Notes: a model not told the origin generated them from the letters alone. Counted from the first letter of the stretch, positions 49,792 through 60,881 are shown. The stretch is DNA of 64,000 nt from Lasiodiplodia sp. COLG20 (GCA_009801085.1 VNWV01000002.1:3286001-3350000), one strand, 5' to 3'. Numbers and translations: made by a program.

Positions 49792-50958
49792 ATGTCAAAC
49801 CGCGGCTACGATGTCGTCGTTGACGTCGACTCTGAGGTGAGCTTCTCCCCAATTGCCTGCTCCGCACTGGAGAGATCCACCAGGCATCACAGAACGGACA
49901 CCCGACTGACGCGCGTTTCACTCCCAGGGCGACCTAGGCCATACCGACCTCCAAGAAGACCTTGAATTTCACCCATCCAGTACGCTGCACTCGCTTTTCG
50001 CCTTTGCCTCGCCTCCGCCTCGACTAACGTCAAACCTCCCGTAGACTTCGACTCCAACGATGCCGGCAAGATTGCCCCAGACACAGCGCCCTCGGGCCAC
50101 CGGCGCGGCGGCTCGCGCAGCAGTGCCTTCGGCGGCGCCGGCGCGTCATCTTCGGGCGCGCGGGGCGCCATAGGCTCCGGCTCGGGAGGCTCGTCCTCGA
50201 AGCGGTACCTGTGGAGTATTGGATACTACCAGCAGTTCTTCGACGTGGACACAGCCGAGGTGCTGAAGCGCTGCTGGGCCGCTGGCTTCCCGCTGCGCTC
50301 AAACTTCCTCGACGTGCTCGAGGGCAACCCGGACCTGTACGGCCCCGTGTGGATCGCGACAACGGTCGTTATGATCCTCTTCCTCACCGGCACCATGAGC
50401 CAGTACCTCGCCCGCTCCGGCGACGAACACTTCCCCTACGACTTCAGGTTGTTGAGCGGAGGCGCTGGCCTGATCTACGGATATACTATCGTCATTCCCG
50501 TGGCGCTGTGGGGTCTGCTGAAGTGGTTTGGTAGCGAGAGCGCCAACTTGATGGAGTGCTGGACGCTTTACGGCTATGCGAACATCATTTGGATCCCCGT
50601 TGCGTTAATCAGCTGGAGTCCGATCACGAGTGCGTATATTCTGCGTAATTAGAAGCGAGAGGGAACGGGGTGCTAACGCTGTGCTACAACAGTCCTGAAC
50701 TACGTCTTTGTCGGCCTCGGATTCGGCGTCTCGGCCTTCTTCCTTTTCCGCAACCTCTACCCAGTCCTCAGCGCGACAGATGTCAAGACGTCAAAGATCT
50801 TGCTCATTGTTGTCGTTGCATTGCACGCGGGCTTGGCTATTGCGATCAAGATCCTGTTCTTCGCGCAAGGCAGCCCCGTCAGCAAGAAGCACGATGATTC
50901 CGACGACGAGGACGATGACGACAAGGTCAAGTTGCTGAAGATGCTGTTCCGATTCTAG
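49792..50958 (+). CDS. Yip1-domain Golgi membrane protein, YIPF1/YIPF2-like
   Basis: Multi-pass Golgi protein that associates with Rab GTPases in ER-Golgi traffic. Exons: 49792-49836, 49928-49979, 50045-50629 and 50693-50958, giving 315 aa. The first two exons are tiny (45 and 52 nt), and the third intron uses a GTGCGT donor that restores WSPIT followed by ILNYVFVGLG. The N-terminal 85 residues are polar and Gly/Ser-rich. The conserved block then starts with YLWSIGYYQQFFDVDTAEVL and RCWAAGFP. Five hydrophobic segments follow (near 50340, 50455, 50580, 50700 and 50800), matching the Yip1 fold. The C-terminus is acidic (DDSDDEDDDDK) and ends KMLFRF. Together with the RabGAP 6 kb away it hints at shared traffic functions, but no co-regulation can be inferred. 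Confidence 0.9.
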
Positions 50959-52615
50959 GAGGCTGGAATGGATGGGAAACAACTGTATTACAAAGAAAAG
51001 AAGAACGGCCCAGCATGGCGCTCGCAAGGTTTGTTTGCATTTAGGATGGAGAGTTCTGGAAGACTTTCATTGGCTTCTAAGCAGCTGGAATGCTCTATAT
51101 GCCATTAAAGGGACAGGTGCTGTTTCATTACCATTAGCACTGTGGAAGTGTACGAATAGGGTCTTCTGGAGCTCCATTCTTGATGGCGCTCATATCAACA
51201 CTAAGGATTCATCTCACCAAAGTTTCCTGCCAGTGCGTGAATAAGCTCTCAAGTGGTCTACAATAGTAAAGTACCGCATATATGCTTGATGTGCGTTCTT
51301 CTCGTTCGGAAACGATATATCCTTCACAGCAATGGCAAAGCTACGAAGACGCAAAGCCATGAGCTAGGCACATGCGTCGAAATAAATGGTACTACCTCCT
51401 ACCTTGATCCCTGCTCACCGGTTCAGCATTTGGACTAATCATGAGCTTCACCACGGCCGCCGAATCAGTACTCTGCACACAACTCACCGCTGCTTCAACC
51501 TCCCCGATGCTAGTCAAGCCACCCCTTGAATTAGTCCGGTGGGCCGGACTCCTTCTCTGCTTCTTGAGTAACCCTTCCAAGAGGCTTACAAGGCATTAGC
51601 TGAGATCGCCCTGCTCTCAGTATAGAAACCATTCTCATTTATCTAGCAAGTAGCAAGGTTAGGTCATCTCGCTGTTGAAGAGCTTCACCAGAAACAGTTA
51701 CAAATGGCCAGAGCGGAAAGTTACCAGAAATGCCCCACGGGGAAAGTACAGACGATCACACTAAACCAAACGTGATTCGACAGCTCACCCAAACGGTCGG
51801 CATACCCATGTGTACAACAAGCCTCATAAAGGGTTTCCGGCGCTCCGGCGTCAGGCCTGTGCCTCCAGCATTCCAGAGAAGCAACGGTAGCCAATGAAAG
51901 CACCGCCGATAGCGTGAATACGAGGCTCGAAGTCGTTCGTCGATCACGGCATGCATATGGCCCCACCTCGTTCATCTGAGAGCTTGTTTCCAAAAATGGT
52001 AGCCGTACATTCAGTAGTCGGAGTTAAGGTATCAACGACAGAATAGTCGCTCCTCCGATGTAACACAGTCCGTGCACCGCGGCCGGACCCCTCGGCCGCA
52101 CGTCATTCCCGCAAGCCTTCCGTCGTATCCCCACACGTCGTTCCTACCACTTTCACCACTTTATCTGAGACATCAATCTTGAGTGGAAATGACGACGGCT
52201 TTGCTGTGTGTCTTGACCTGACCCTTCTCAATATGTCTTGTATATACGCTTTTCTCCCTCCGGCTTGCAGTGGCAACTGGCCTCGGGGTGTGTGGACGGA
52301 GGGTGATCAAAGCTGGACATGAGACTACACAGCTGTAAGAGGGCTGCGGCACAAAATCGAGGCGGGGGACGGGTGATGTGTTGAGCTACCCGGAGAAAGG
52401 ACTGATTGCCTTCTCAGTGATCGCACCTGCCAACAGCGCTTTCATGATTGCCATGGGCCTCCTCCACCCCTTCCATTCCTGGAGATTCCGCAGTCTTAAA
52501 TGCTGGCCAGCTTGCCAGTCAAGACTTTCCACACTCCAACTCAAGCCCATCTCAAGCTCATAGCATACAGACGAATCCCGCTCAGCAATTATCTTTTCGT
52601 TTCAGCTTATCAAAC
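50959..52615. other. Intergenic 1.7 kb, no gene seen
   Basis: The longest frames (51721-51993 minus and others) have no recognisable family. The right end includes TATATA near 52245 and a C/T-rich leader just before 52616. Nothing else is supported. Confidence 0.45.
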
Positions 52616-53235
52616 ATGAAGTTCTCCATCTCCATCCTCGCCGGCCTCCTCTCCATCTCATCCACGGCCGTCGGCGACATCGTCGCCATCACCGTGCCCA
52701 AGCGGCTCAGCGTCGACGATGACTTCACCGGTTATCTCAACTCCGTCGGCAACTCGAGCAAAATGGCTTCCCTCTCCGTCGTCTTCGGTGCTGCGCCCAT
52801 CAAGTACGCACGGGAAAAAAAGCTCGGAACTGCCATTCTGGGCCAGAAGGTCCTCGACTCTCGTATTCTTCGTAGGTCGTTCCTTTTCACAATTGAAACC
52901 CCACCAGCCGGGGCGACCTTGTGTGCAATATTTACTGACCGCCCAATCCTTTGCTACTAGGAGTCTCCGACCACGACTACAACATCAGCGTCCCTCTCAG
53001 CGTCCCAGCCAACTTCCCGAAGGGCGAGACCGTTGTTACTGCCGCGCTCTACTCCCGCGTGGGCGGCCGCCCCCTCCCGATAACCTTCTATTACAATGTC
53101 ACCGTCAACGTCACCGACGACATGGACGACGACGATGATGAGCACGATGACGACGACGATGATGACGACGACGACATGGACGACATCGAGTACGTCCGCT
53201 CCTCCGGCTTCCTCACCAGTGAGAAAAACAAATGA
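52616..53235 (+). CDS. Small secreted NIS1-like protein with Asp-rich tail
   Basis: Predicted secreted protein of 176 aa, possibly of the NIS1 family (fungal secreted proteins that interfere with plant receptor-kinase signalling). Exons 52616-52871 and 52961-53235; the intron is 89 nt (GTAGGT to CTAG). Residues 1-19 (MKFSISILAGLLSISSTAVG) form a signal peptide. The mature part has the beta-sandwich pattern I associate with NIS1-type proteins: SLSVVFGAAP, then ISVPLSVPANFPKG, then TAALYS and a late YYNVTVNVT with two N-glycosylation sequons. The mature protein contains no cysteine. Odd features are a C-terminal run of about 25 mostly Asp residues and a short neutral tail, not part of the family as I know it. 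It is convergent with the hydantoinase gene, 185 bp away. The family call rests on pattern only. Confidence 0.6.
53115..53190 (+). repeat. GAC/GAT array encoding an Asp-rich tail
   Basis: A near-continuous array of GAC and GAT codons, interrupted by Met, Glu and His codons, at the end of the secreted-protein gene. It is likely length-variable. Confidence 0.75.
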
Positions 53236-53420
53236 ACTCACACCACCAACCCTAAATTGTACCGTCTCATCCCTATGAAGTAATGTCAGATCAATCAAAC
53301 ACGTCATGAGTTTCACCCAAATACGAGCTTGCTTGGTGATTTGAATCAGTGTTTATTTCTACTTGTGTTGACGTTCTACGGTTGCTTTGACTTGGTCTCT
53401 CGTGCATATTGACAGTATTC

Positions 53421-56400
53421 TCACTCCGAATACTCATCAATCACACTTTTCGGCTTCTCGAACCTACCGATCGGCGTATACACCAGATCATCCAAGCCGA
53501 AAGCTTTCGGTCCACCCAGCTCTATGCCTCTCTCCGTAGAAGTCCACCTGTCAGACGCAGTGATGCCCAAAACAATCACCAGCAAGCCGTAGCGGTACTC
53601 GGGCGTCCCAATCGCCTCTCCGTTCTGGGCGTCGATACAAGAAATGAGATCGGGCACGATGGCGAGCGTCTCCTCGGAGCCGTCCTCCTTGACCTTGAAC
53701 GCGGCGATATTCTCGTTCTTGAACGGAATTCTTACTGTTCCTTCGAACTCCCGCTTTCCTCTCGGCGGTCCGCCGTCATCGTTGAGGTCAGCAGCGGTGG
53801 CTTCTATGACGACTTCACCGTAGACGTGGCCGTTGCGCAGCTTTCGTTCGACGCCGATGATCTTGCCTTTGAAGAGAACCTTCGCAGAGCCGCTGCCACC
53901 AACTTCATCGACAATGGACTCCGCAACTGTGTCGATGCGGTTGGAGTGCCGAGCTTTGTGAACGGCACGGCCGATGCGCCAGGCAAGCGAAATGGTATGT
54001 TCGACTACCCATCTCCTTGTTTCGGCTGCATTCATCACGTCAGCTCCAGGCTAATTTTCAGAAGGTAGAAACTTACCGCCCGTGATCGGTCCATCGGCGC
54101 ATCCGACGTGCGAGCCGAGCTCGGAAAGAGCTGCGCGGAAGACTCGCTCCACCGTCTCATCACTCGTGGCTTTGGTCATGAACTGCGAGAATTGTCAGTC
54201 GCGGACGGCAAGACTCTATGAAGCCTAGACTTACCACGACGTTGCCATTTCCATCACACATGGACGATGGATAAAATACGGTCTTTCTTTCTGCAAAAAC
54301 CACAGGTGTGGTCTGCCACTTCGTTGGATAAGCTCTGCCCATCCAGTCACCGTCGACGGCAGGAATGTCCATGTTGGTACTTGCACCAAGGATCATTCCT
54401 TGTAAGCCATTGCCACCGCCAATTTCAACTGCGATCATGTGAGTGGCTTTGTCTTTCGTAAGGTTGAACAGTTCCTCCTGTGCTTCCATCATCCTGTGAT
54501 GTTCAGTCAGTGATACGCCGCTGCTCCTCGTCTTCAGGTAACTCACTCGTCACCAGCAAGTTTCTCGATACCAACAGTCGGCGAGCCCATTCCACCACCG
54601 CACCCGACGCGATCGTCATCCTTTAGGTCATCCGGGCTGACCACTCTGACAATAGCACCATTCTGCAACATCGAACGCAGCCGCAGCATACTCGAATAGG
54701 GACTGCCGCCGCCACCGGTACCCAGGATATAGCAACCCGTCGATATCCACGCCAAGTCCGTCTCAGAAATATACCATACCCTGTCCTTTACCTTCGGCCT
54801 GTAAGATTCAAAATCAAATGCCTACTCCTGTTCCGCCTGCTCCGTCTCCTTCACCAACTCCCCAGCACTCTTCCCCTTCTCGTACTTCGCCATCAAGCCC
54901 CCATCCACAGCGTCTTCAACACCATCACCACCACCCTCCACCACATCCACCCCCTCAATTCCCCCCTCCCTCCCATAATCAAACACCCCCGCCGCCCTAA
55001 CGATGAACCGACTCTTATTCGCCACATACGCAAACGGCAACTCATCTGACTCCGCAATCCTGCACCCTTCCCTCCTCGCCCCCGCCCTAACCGCCTTCTC
55101 AATCGCCTCCCGCTCCAACTCCTCCTTCCACTCCTGCACGCTCTTCTTCGCCGTCGACCTCACCGTATCGACGACCGCGCTCACCCCCGCCATCGCCGCG
55201 CCCACGGCATTCGCCACGCCCGCGTACCGCGGCTTGACGACGCGCGACGCGCCCTTGAGAGCTTCGGGCGCGATGACGGCGCCGCCGCCGACCAGCACGA
55301 CGGGCAGGTCCGCCGGCGACGTCTTCATCGTGTCGACGACGGCCTCGAGCTTGCGCTTGACCACGGCGGCGAAGGCGGCCGCGTCGGCGGCGGGGATGGC
55401 GGCGCGGGTGGCTGCGGTGTGAGTGGCCACGTCGATGGTGAGGGTGGGGTTGCAGGCGAGCGTGTAGTCGGTCGCCGTGGGGATGGGGCCGCCGAAGGAG
55501 AGGGCGGTGGTTTGGATGGCGTAGCCGACGCTGTCGGGGCCGACGGTGAGGGGGGCGGTGGGTGAGGAGCGGCGGACGATGGAGCCGCCGCCGAGACCGA
55601 TGCTGTGATTTTTGGTGTGCGTCAATAGGAGGGGGGTATGATGACTTCGACGTAACAGGGTTGGGAGGATGTTGGGCGGAGGAAGATACTAATCAGAAGA
55701 AAAAGGACAGTCATAGGATAATTGAAGAACTCGATATCGGTTCTTCAAGAAGCAAAAGAAGAGGAAGAGGTATTGTGGCATGGGTAATTCTACGACAGCG
55801 GCCACCAAGCAGTAGTCAAAATGGGCGAAAAGGTTTATGACCAGCACAACCGGAGTAAACGATAAGTGGAACTCACCTCTTAACGTCTGGGCACGAGAAG
55901 TTCATCCTCACGCCCGCGAATTCACTGAAGGCGGCAGCCTGTCTCGGGAAGCCATTGGCCAGCAGCAAACCCACGTCCGTCGTCGTACCGCCAATATCAA
56001 CAACCATCATTGGTTCCTCTTTACTCCCATCGTCCTCGACTCCGCTCTTGCCCGACACAAGGAACGCGGCACCCCGCATGCTGTTAGTCGGACCGCTGCT
56101 GAACGTTCTGATGGGCAGCCTCGCGGCCGCCTCGTCGCTGAGAATAGTGCCGTCATTCTGCGTGACAAAGACGGGGCAGCGGAGGCCCAGCTTCCGCACA
56201 GGCTCGTGGAAGGAGCGGATGGTGCGCCGGGCGAAGGCCAAGATGGCGGCGTTCAGCACGGCGCCGTTCTCGCGCTCGAGAAAGCCCAGCTGGGGGACGA
56301 CGTCGCGCGCGCACACGACATCAACAGACGATGGCAGACAACGACGCACTATGGCGGCGGCGCGGGCTTCCTGGTTGCGGGCCGGGTCCTCGTCGTCGAT

Positions 56401-57232
56401 GGGCGAGAAGACGCCGTTGACGACGACGGCGGAAATGGCGCGGGGCTGCGTGATGGCGGCGATGTCCGCGCACACGGCCGCGATTTCGCCCTCGTCGATG
56501 TCGGAGATCGGGTGCCCGTCTACCTCGAGGCCGCCCTTGACCTGGGCGTGGTGGCCGAGGACGAGCGAACGCAGGTCGGCCGGCCAGTCGACGCAGGGCG
56601 GTGCGTGCTTGCCGAAGGGTCCTGAGAGGCGGATTACGGCGACGCGGGAGAGGCGTGCGGCGTCGCGCTCGACTACGGCGTTGACGAAGTGCTGGGCATC
56701 GTTAGTGGGGGATTATGCGAAGAACTCGGTTGGAAATGGAAGATATCTGGGATGGAGTTGAATAGATGTGCAGGAATAGGCAATGGAACCCTGAAGCATA
56801 TGATCAAGAAGGAAAAGGCTGCTGATCGAGGGAAAATGAAGGGTAATATATAACAGAGTAATCACTCTGTGGCTGGAAAAAGTGCAGATGGAAGGCAATT
56901 ACTGTAGTTCCAATTGTGACGCTTGCCACCTCGTGAGGCTTGATCTCAGACTGCTTAAACATGGAAACCAGGGCATTGTTAATTCCAAGGCTTGGATTGG
57001 TCGTCGTCGGAGCTTTGTGCCTTTTTCAACATGAGTCTGGTATACCATGCCCTTGCGTGATGGGCGGTTACCAGGCAATTATCCCCTTGTCCGGCTCCGA
57101 GGCACGCAGAGGATCAAGGATGACACCGTCTGTGTTCGTCCTGTGGGACTGAAAAGTTAAAACAGTTCATGCTTTGTGAGCATCTACTGACCCTCCAACG
57201 TCAACACCAATTCTCAGCCTTTTAACGGCCAT
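53421..57232 (-). CDS. Hydantoinase/oxoprolinase (HyuA) - DUF917 fusion protein
   Basis: Cytosolic enzyme predicted to open a hydantoin- or oxoproline-like ring with ATP. Nine exons (leftward): 57232-57192, 57140-57072, 57020-56903, 56691-55877, 55602-54886, 54798-54547, 54493-54235, 54182-54077 and 54025-53421, giving 993 aa. Residues 1-585 are the HyuA half: nucleotide-binding GVDVGGTNTD (9-18), TIGTTHFVNAVVER around residue 75, MVVDIGGTTTDVGLLLANG, and GLGGGSIVRR at 350. Residues about 600-990 are DUF917: DLAWISTGCYILGTGGGGSP, VGCGGGMGSPTVG, IGGGNGLQGM. Pfam has, to my knowledge, renamed DUF917 S-methyl-thiohydantoin desulfurase. The fourth intron (274 nt) is unusually long; the fifth is uncertain (54799-54885 with a GTACGA donor; a 27-nt alternative is too short). 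It is divergent from the NCS1 permease, with which it probably forms a catabolic unit. The substrate is unproven. Confidence 0.85.
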
Positions 57233-58031
57233 TTTGAAGCGTCCGGTTGCGGCCTTGGCGCGTACGGTTTACCCGGAGAATCAGTCGCTGCTTGGGTGAA
57301 TTTCGGGCACCCGTTGGGGAAGGAACCGAAAGGGCTAGCAGGCGGTGTGTCTGTGATTTTCAAAGGTAGTCTTGGGGCAGGTATAGGTATCAAGCGATTG
57401 TTGTCTGTTTGGAAGGAGCGGCCGGCGATGGCGATCGGGCGTGATCGGCTCCTTCTCCGCCGACCGGTGCACGCAGTTTCGTTATCACCAGGAACGCGAT
57501 CCTTCGGCTATCACCGCCTAAACTTCCTGTAACCTTCTTTGTCAAGTGAACGGATGGACCTTCCATACGCCGAGTCAGCTGTTGCACGAAAAACCACTGG
57601 AAGATGTGGAGGGACGACCAAGATGACGCGAACCTGGAGATAAGGCGCACCATTGTGCCGTTTTGGAGTAGCACCAAACAGCCGGCTAATGCGATTGTGC
57701 TCTGCAGCATGCACCCTGGCCACAAGATGCGGGCGTGAGGGTCCCCGGCTTGCGGTGAGGGGCAGCCGGCGCACCATCTGCCGTCCCGGCTCGGCTTCGC
57801 ACCCATCTCCCCATGAACTGCCGATGAAACTATCGTCACCGCATGCTCTAGATAAGAACGCTGAATTCGGGGATTAAGACCGCTTGCACGTGGAGATCAG
57901 CGACGATTGCATTTGCCACAGACCATTGTAACCCCAGCTTATCACGGCCGCTGACCATGTAAAACCCGCCCGTAACCCGACCTCTGGTCCCGGCCAGCTT
58001 TCGACTGTTCCTCTGATCAGCACTGTCCGCC
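57233..58031. promoter_or_regulatory. Divergent promoter with five GATA-type sites
   Basis: This 799-bp region separates the start codons of the hydantoinase fusion and the permease. HGATAR sites (the AreA/NIT2 nitrogen-regulator motif) occur at 57482-57487 (minus), 57508-57513 (minus), 57638-57643 (plus), 57850-57855 (plus) and 57939-57944 (minus). Chance would give about two. Nitrogen-catabolite control of both genes is therefore plausible but not shown. Confidence 0.5.
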
Positions 58032-59888
58032 ATGGCGACCACCTTGCGCGTCCGCCAGCTCAAGGATAAGGCGAAGCTCCGAGGCAAGGAGGAAGAGCAT
58101 GAAGAGGCCAATTCCTGGTCAAATCGGGATCTCATCCCACTACCGCCGTCCCGGAGAACCTGGGGTTGGTTCCACTACTTCGGCTACTGGACCATCAACA
58201 GCTTGAACGTCTCGAATTGGCAGAGCCCCAACACTTTTCTGAGTGAGTTTACATGTCATCTGCCCTTATACCGCTCCTCTAACCTTTGATTTCCCAGCGT
58301 ACGGCTTGTCCGTCCCTCAGTCTTTGTGCGTTATCGTCGTCGGCAGAGCATTGATTTGCTTCTTCTCTACCTTGGTCGCTTGGTGTGGTCTTCGTTGGCA
58401 CATTGGCTTCACAATTCAGAACAGATATACTTGGGGTCTGCGCGGAAGCTACATCCCGCTTCTCCAGCGTATCCTTCTGAACTTCATATGGTGTGCTGTC
58501 CAATGCTGGAATGGAGGTAGGCTGACTGCGTAAGTAAACCCTTTCGAGGATTGCCTTGCAACCGTGACGCTGACGAGTATCAAGTGTCTGCATCACCGCC
58601 ATTTGGCCATCTTTTGCTACCATGCATAACACCCTGCCTTCGTCCATGCCTACGACCACTTACCAGTTCGTCGGCTTCATCGTGTTTTGGTTCCTCTCGT
58701 TCCCCTTCCTTCTCGTGCGCCCAGAGCGCTTCAAGCTTCCTTTCCAGATCACTTCCATTTACTGCGGTCTTGGAATGATCTGCATGCTTATCTGGTCTCT
58801 GGCCGCTGCTAAGGGCGTCGGCCCTCTCTGGAGCCAAGGACAGACAATCCCCGAAACCTCGTCCTGGAATACTTCATGGCTCATGATGAGAGGTATCAAC
58901 CAGATGATTGGAGGCATTGCTGCCGGAATCACCAACGGCTCCGACTTCTCCCGCTATGCTCGCGGCCCGAAGCACTACATCGCCGGTACCATCATGTCCG
59001 CCTGGATCACCGGCACGCTCGTCAGTCTCGTCGGCCTCGTCGTTACGAGTGCCTGTCAGAAGCTCTACGGTGAGGTCTTCTGGAACCCTCCGGATCTGCT
59101 CATGCGCATGATGGACTCCGGCCAAGGATCCAGCAAAGCTCGCGCTGGTGTCTTCTTCCTCGCGGCAGGGTTCGCGTTGACTGGCATGTTTGAGAACGTG
59201 TGCGGCAACGCAGTGGCTGGTGGTATTGACCTGGCGGGCCTGTTCCCGCGTTACATTGACATTCGCCGTGGAGCCCTCATCACATTCATCGCTGTCTGGA
59301 TCGTGCAGCCGTGGCAGCTGATCAACAAGGCCGCCACCTTCGTCTCTGTCCTCAGCTCTTTCGCCGTTTTCCTTTCTCCCATCATGGGCGTCATGGTCTG
59401 CGACTTCTACATCCTTCGCCGCGGCCGCATCAAGCTTAGCCACTTGTACCGCACGCACGATACCGATTACTGGTTCACCAAGGGGTTCAACTGGCGCGTG
59501 ATTCCGTGCTGGCTGGCTGGCTGGGCCCCCACTATCGGCGGTCTGATAGTTACCGTCCAGGAGAAGGAGGATGCTCCAAAGGCTCTGTACGAATTGTACT
59601 ACATGGCATTCCTAGTTGGTGAGTCCACTTCGTGACTTTTGCTTTTCTACTAGCTTGCTAACTGCTTCTCCAGGCTTTTTCGTCAGTGGCACCCTGTTCT
59701 TCCTCCTGAACAAGGTCTTCCCGTACGGCGGATACGGCGAATACGATCAAGTGGATGTTTATGGCACCTTCACGTCAAAGGAAGCTGCTGCATTGAATAT
59801 CATTCCTACAACTGCAGTGGAAGAGATTCAGGGATACAGTCCACAAGTGGAGAAGGAACCACAGGAGACAGTTACGAGTAAAGAGTGA
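58032..59888 (+). CDS. NCS1-family permease (allantoin/uracil/hydantoin type)
   Basis: Plasma-membrane proton symporter of the nucleobase-cation-symport-1 family, Fur-like branch, whose members import uracil, allantoin, hydantoins or related bases. Exons 58032-58242, 58298-58529, 58585-59618 and 59674-59888 give 563 aa; introns are 55 nt each, the second ending in AAG. The cytosolic N-terminus carries the family block SWSNRDLIPLPPSRRTWGWF and then FGYWTINSLNVSNW. Twelve hydrophobic segments can be counted approximately, with conserved ITNGSDFSRYARGPK in the middle, NAVAGGIDLAGLFPRYIDIR, and SPIMGVMVCDFYILRRGRI. The hydrophilic C-terminus (about 50 residues) is Glu/Thr/Ser/Lys-rich. Its divergent promoter with the hydantoinase gene and the adjacent AroM gene suggest the transported compound is the substrate of that enzyme. 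Confidence 0.9.
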
Positions 59889-60050
59889 ATTACAAGTAAA
59901 GGGCGGTCCGATAGAAACTATCCGCAGATTGTCTGAAGGATAACGACGTTTTAATGGCTTAATGTTTGAGATCAACTTTCCCCTACCTCACAAAAATTAG
60001 AAGAATCAGACGTATTTAACTTCAATGTCTCGGTTCGAATTTTGCATCAG

Positions 60051-60881
60051 TTACTCTTCCCCAAACAGCCTCCCCACTGCCCGAAATACCACCTCCCTCG
60101 GAACAACCACCTCAACCTCTCCACCAACCACCCCCTCCACCATTCTCTTATGCTCCAAAGTATACCCCATACAATCCAAATAAACCAGCACTTTCTCCGT
60201 CCCGTTCCCAGCAAGCCCTCTGATCCATTCCGCCACTTTCATGACCTCCCCAGTACTCGCGTCCCCATACGGCGTCGCCGCAGCCGCCCCAAGCACTTCA
60301 CACCCACCCACGCCCTCCCACCGCCCCCGCGCTGCCTGCACCTGCCGCTCCTCGGGACTCACAAGAACCAATTTCCAAGCACCTTTCCTCCCTTTCCCAT
60401 CCACCACCTCCTCCCCCTCTCCCCCCTTCTCCTCCATAAACCGCCTCACCGCATCCTGAGGCACGACGACAGGCACGCCCAAGTCCTCCCCGAACGCCGG
60501 CACATCACCCGTGCAGAGCAGCAAGATCGCGTCGACAGCCTCTTCTTCCTCCTCCCTTCCCCCCTCAGCGCCTCTTCTTCCAGTCGCGGCAGCAGCAACG
60601 CGCCTCACGCACGCTTCGATCAGCGGCTCCAGCCGCGCAGCGTCCATCTTGACCTCAGTGCCGTCGCGCATGCGCGAGACGAGCACCTGTCTACCTGCGT
60701 CTTTCTCGCTGGGCAGCGGCGAGAGTTGGGCGCGGACGTCGGCGAGGGAGAGGGCGTCGAGGGCGCCGTGCTGGACCAGGCGCGTGCGTGGGGGGAGGAG
60801 CGAGGGGAGGTCGGGCGCGTAGTCGTGGCGGGGGGATTGGCCGATTGTGATGAGGGCGAGGGTGTGGGTGGTTGGTTGCAT
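60051..60881 (-). CDS. AroM-family protein (Asp/Glu/hydantoin racemase-like fold)
   Basis: Single-exon gene of 276 aa. The N-terminus ALITIGQSPRHDYAPDLPSL is the signature of the AroM family, named after a bacterial gene of unknown function near aroL, whose fold is related to Asp/Glu/hydantoin racemases. Further family-like blocks are VQHGALDALS, LVSRMRDGTEVKMD, ILLLCTGD with a Cys in the position expected for a catalytic thiol, VVVPQDAVRRFM, and a final VLVYLDCMGYTLEHKRMVEG with a second Cys. The protein is some 50 residues longer than bacterial AroM, owing to Glu/Gly-rich insertions near residues 95-112 and 135-150. It faces the permease gene end to end (162 bp apart). A racemase or isomerase role on a hydantoin-derived product is inference from fold and neighbours. 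Confidence 0.8.
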   Translation of the reverse strand: MQPTTHTLALITIGQSPRHDYAPDLPSLLPPRTRLVQHGALDALSLADVRAQLSPLPSEKDAGRQVLVSRMRDGTEVKMDAARLEPLIEACVRRVAAAATGRRGAEGGREEEEEAVDAILLLCTGDVPAFGEDLGVPVVVPQDAVRRFMEEKGGEGEEVVDGKGRKGAWKLVLVSPEERQVQAARGRWEGVGGCEVLGAAAATPYGDASTGEVMKVAEWIRGLAGNGTEKVLVYLDCMGYTLEHKRMVEGVVGGEVEVVVPREVVFRAVGRLFGEE

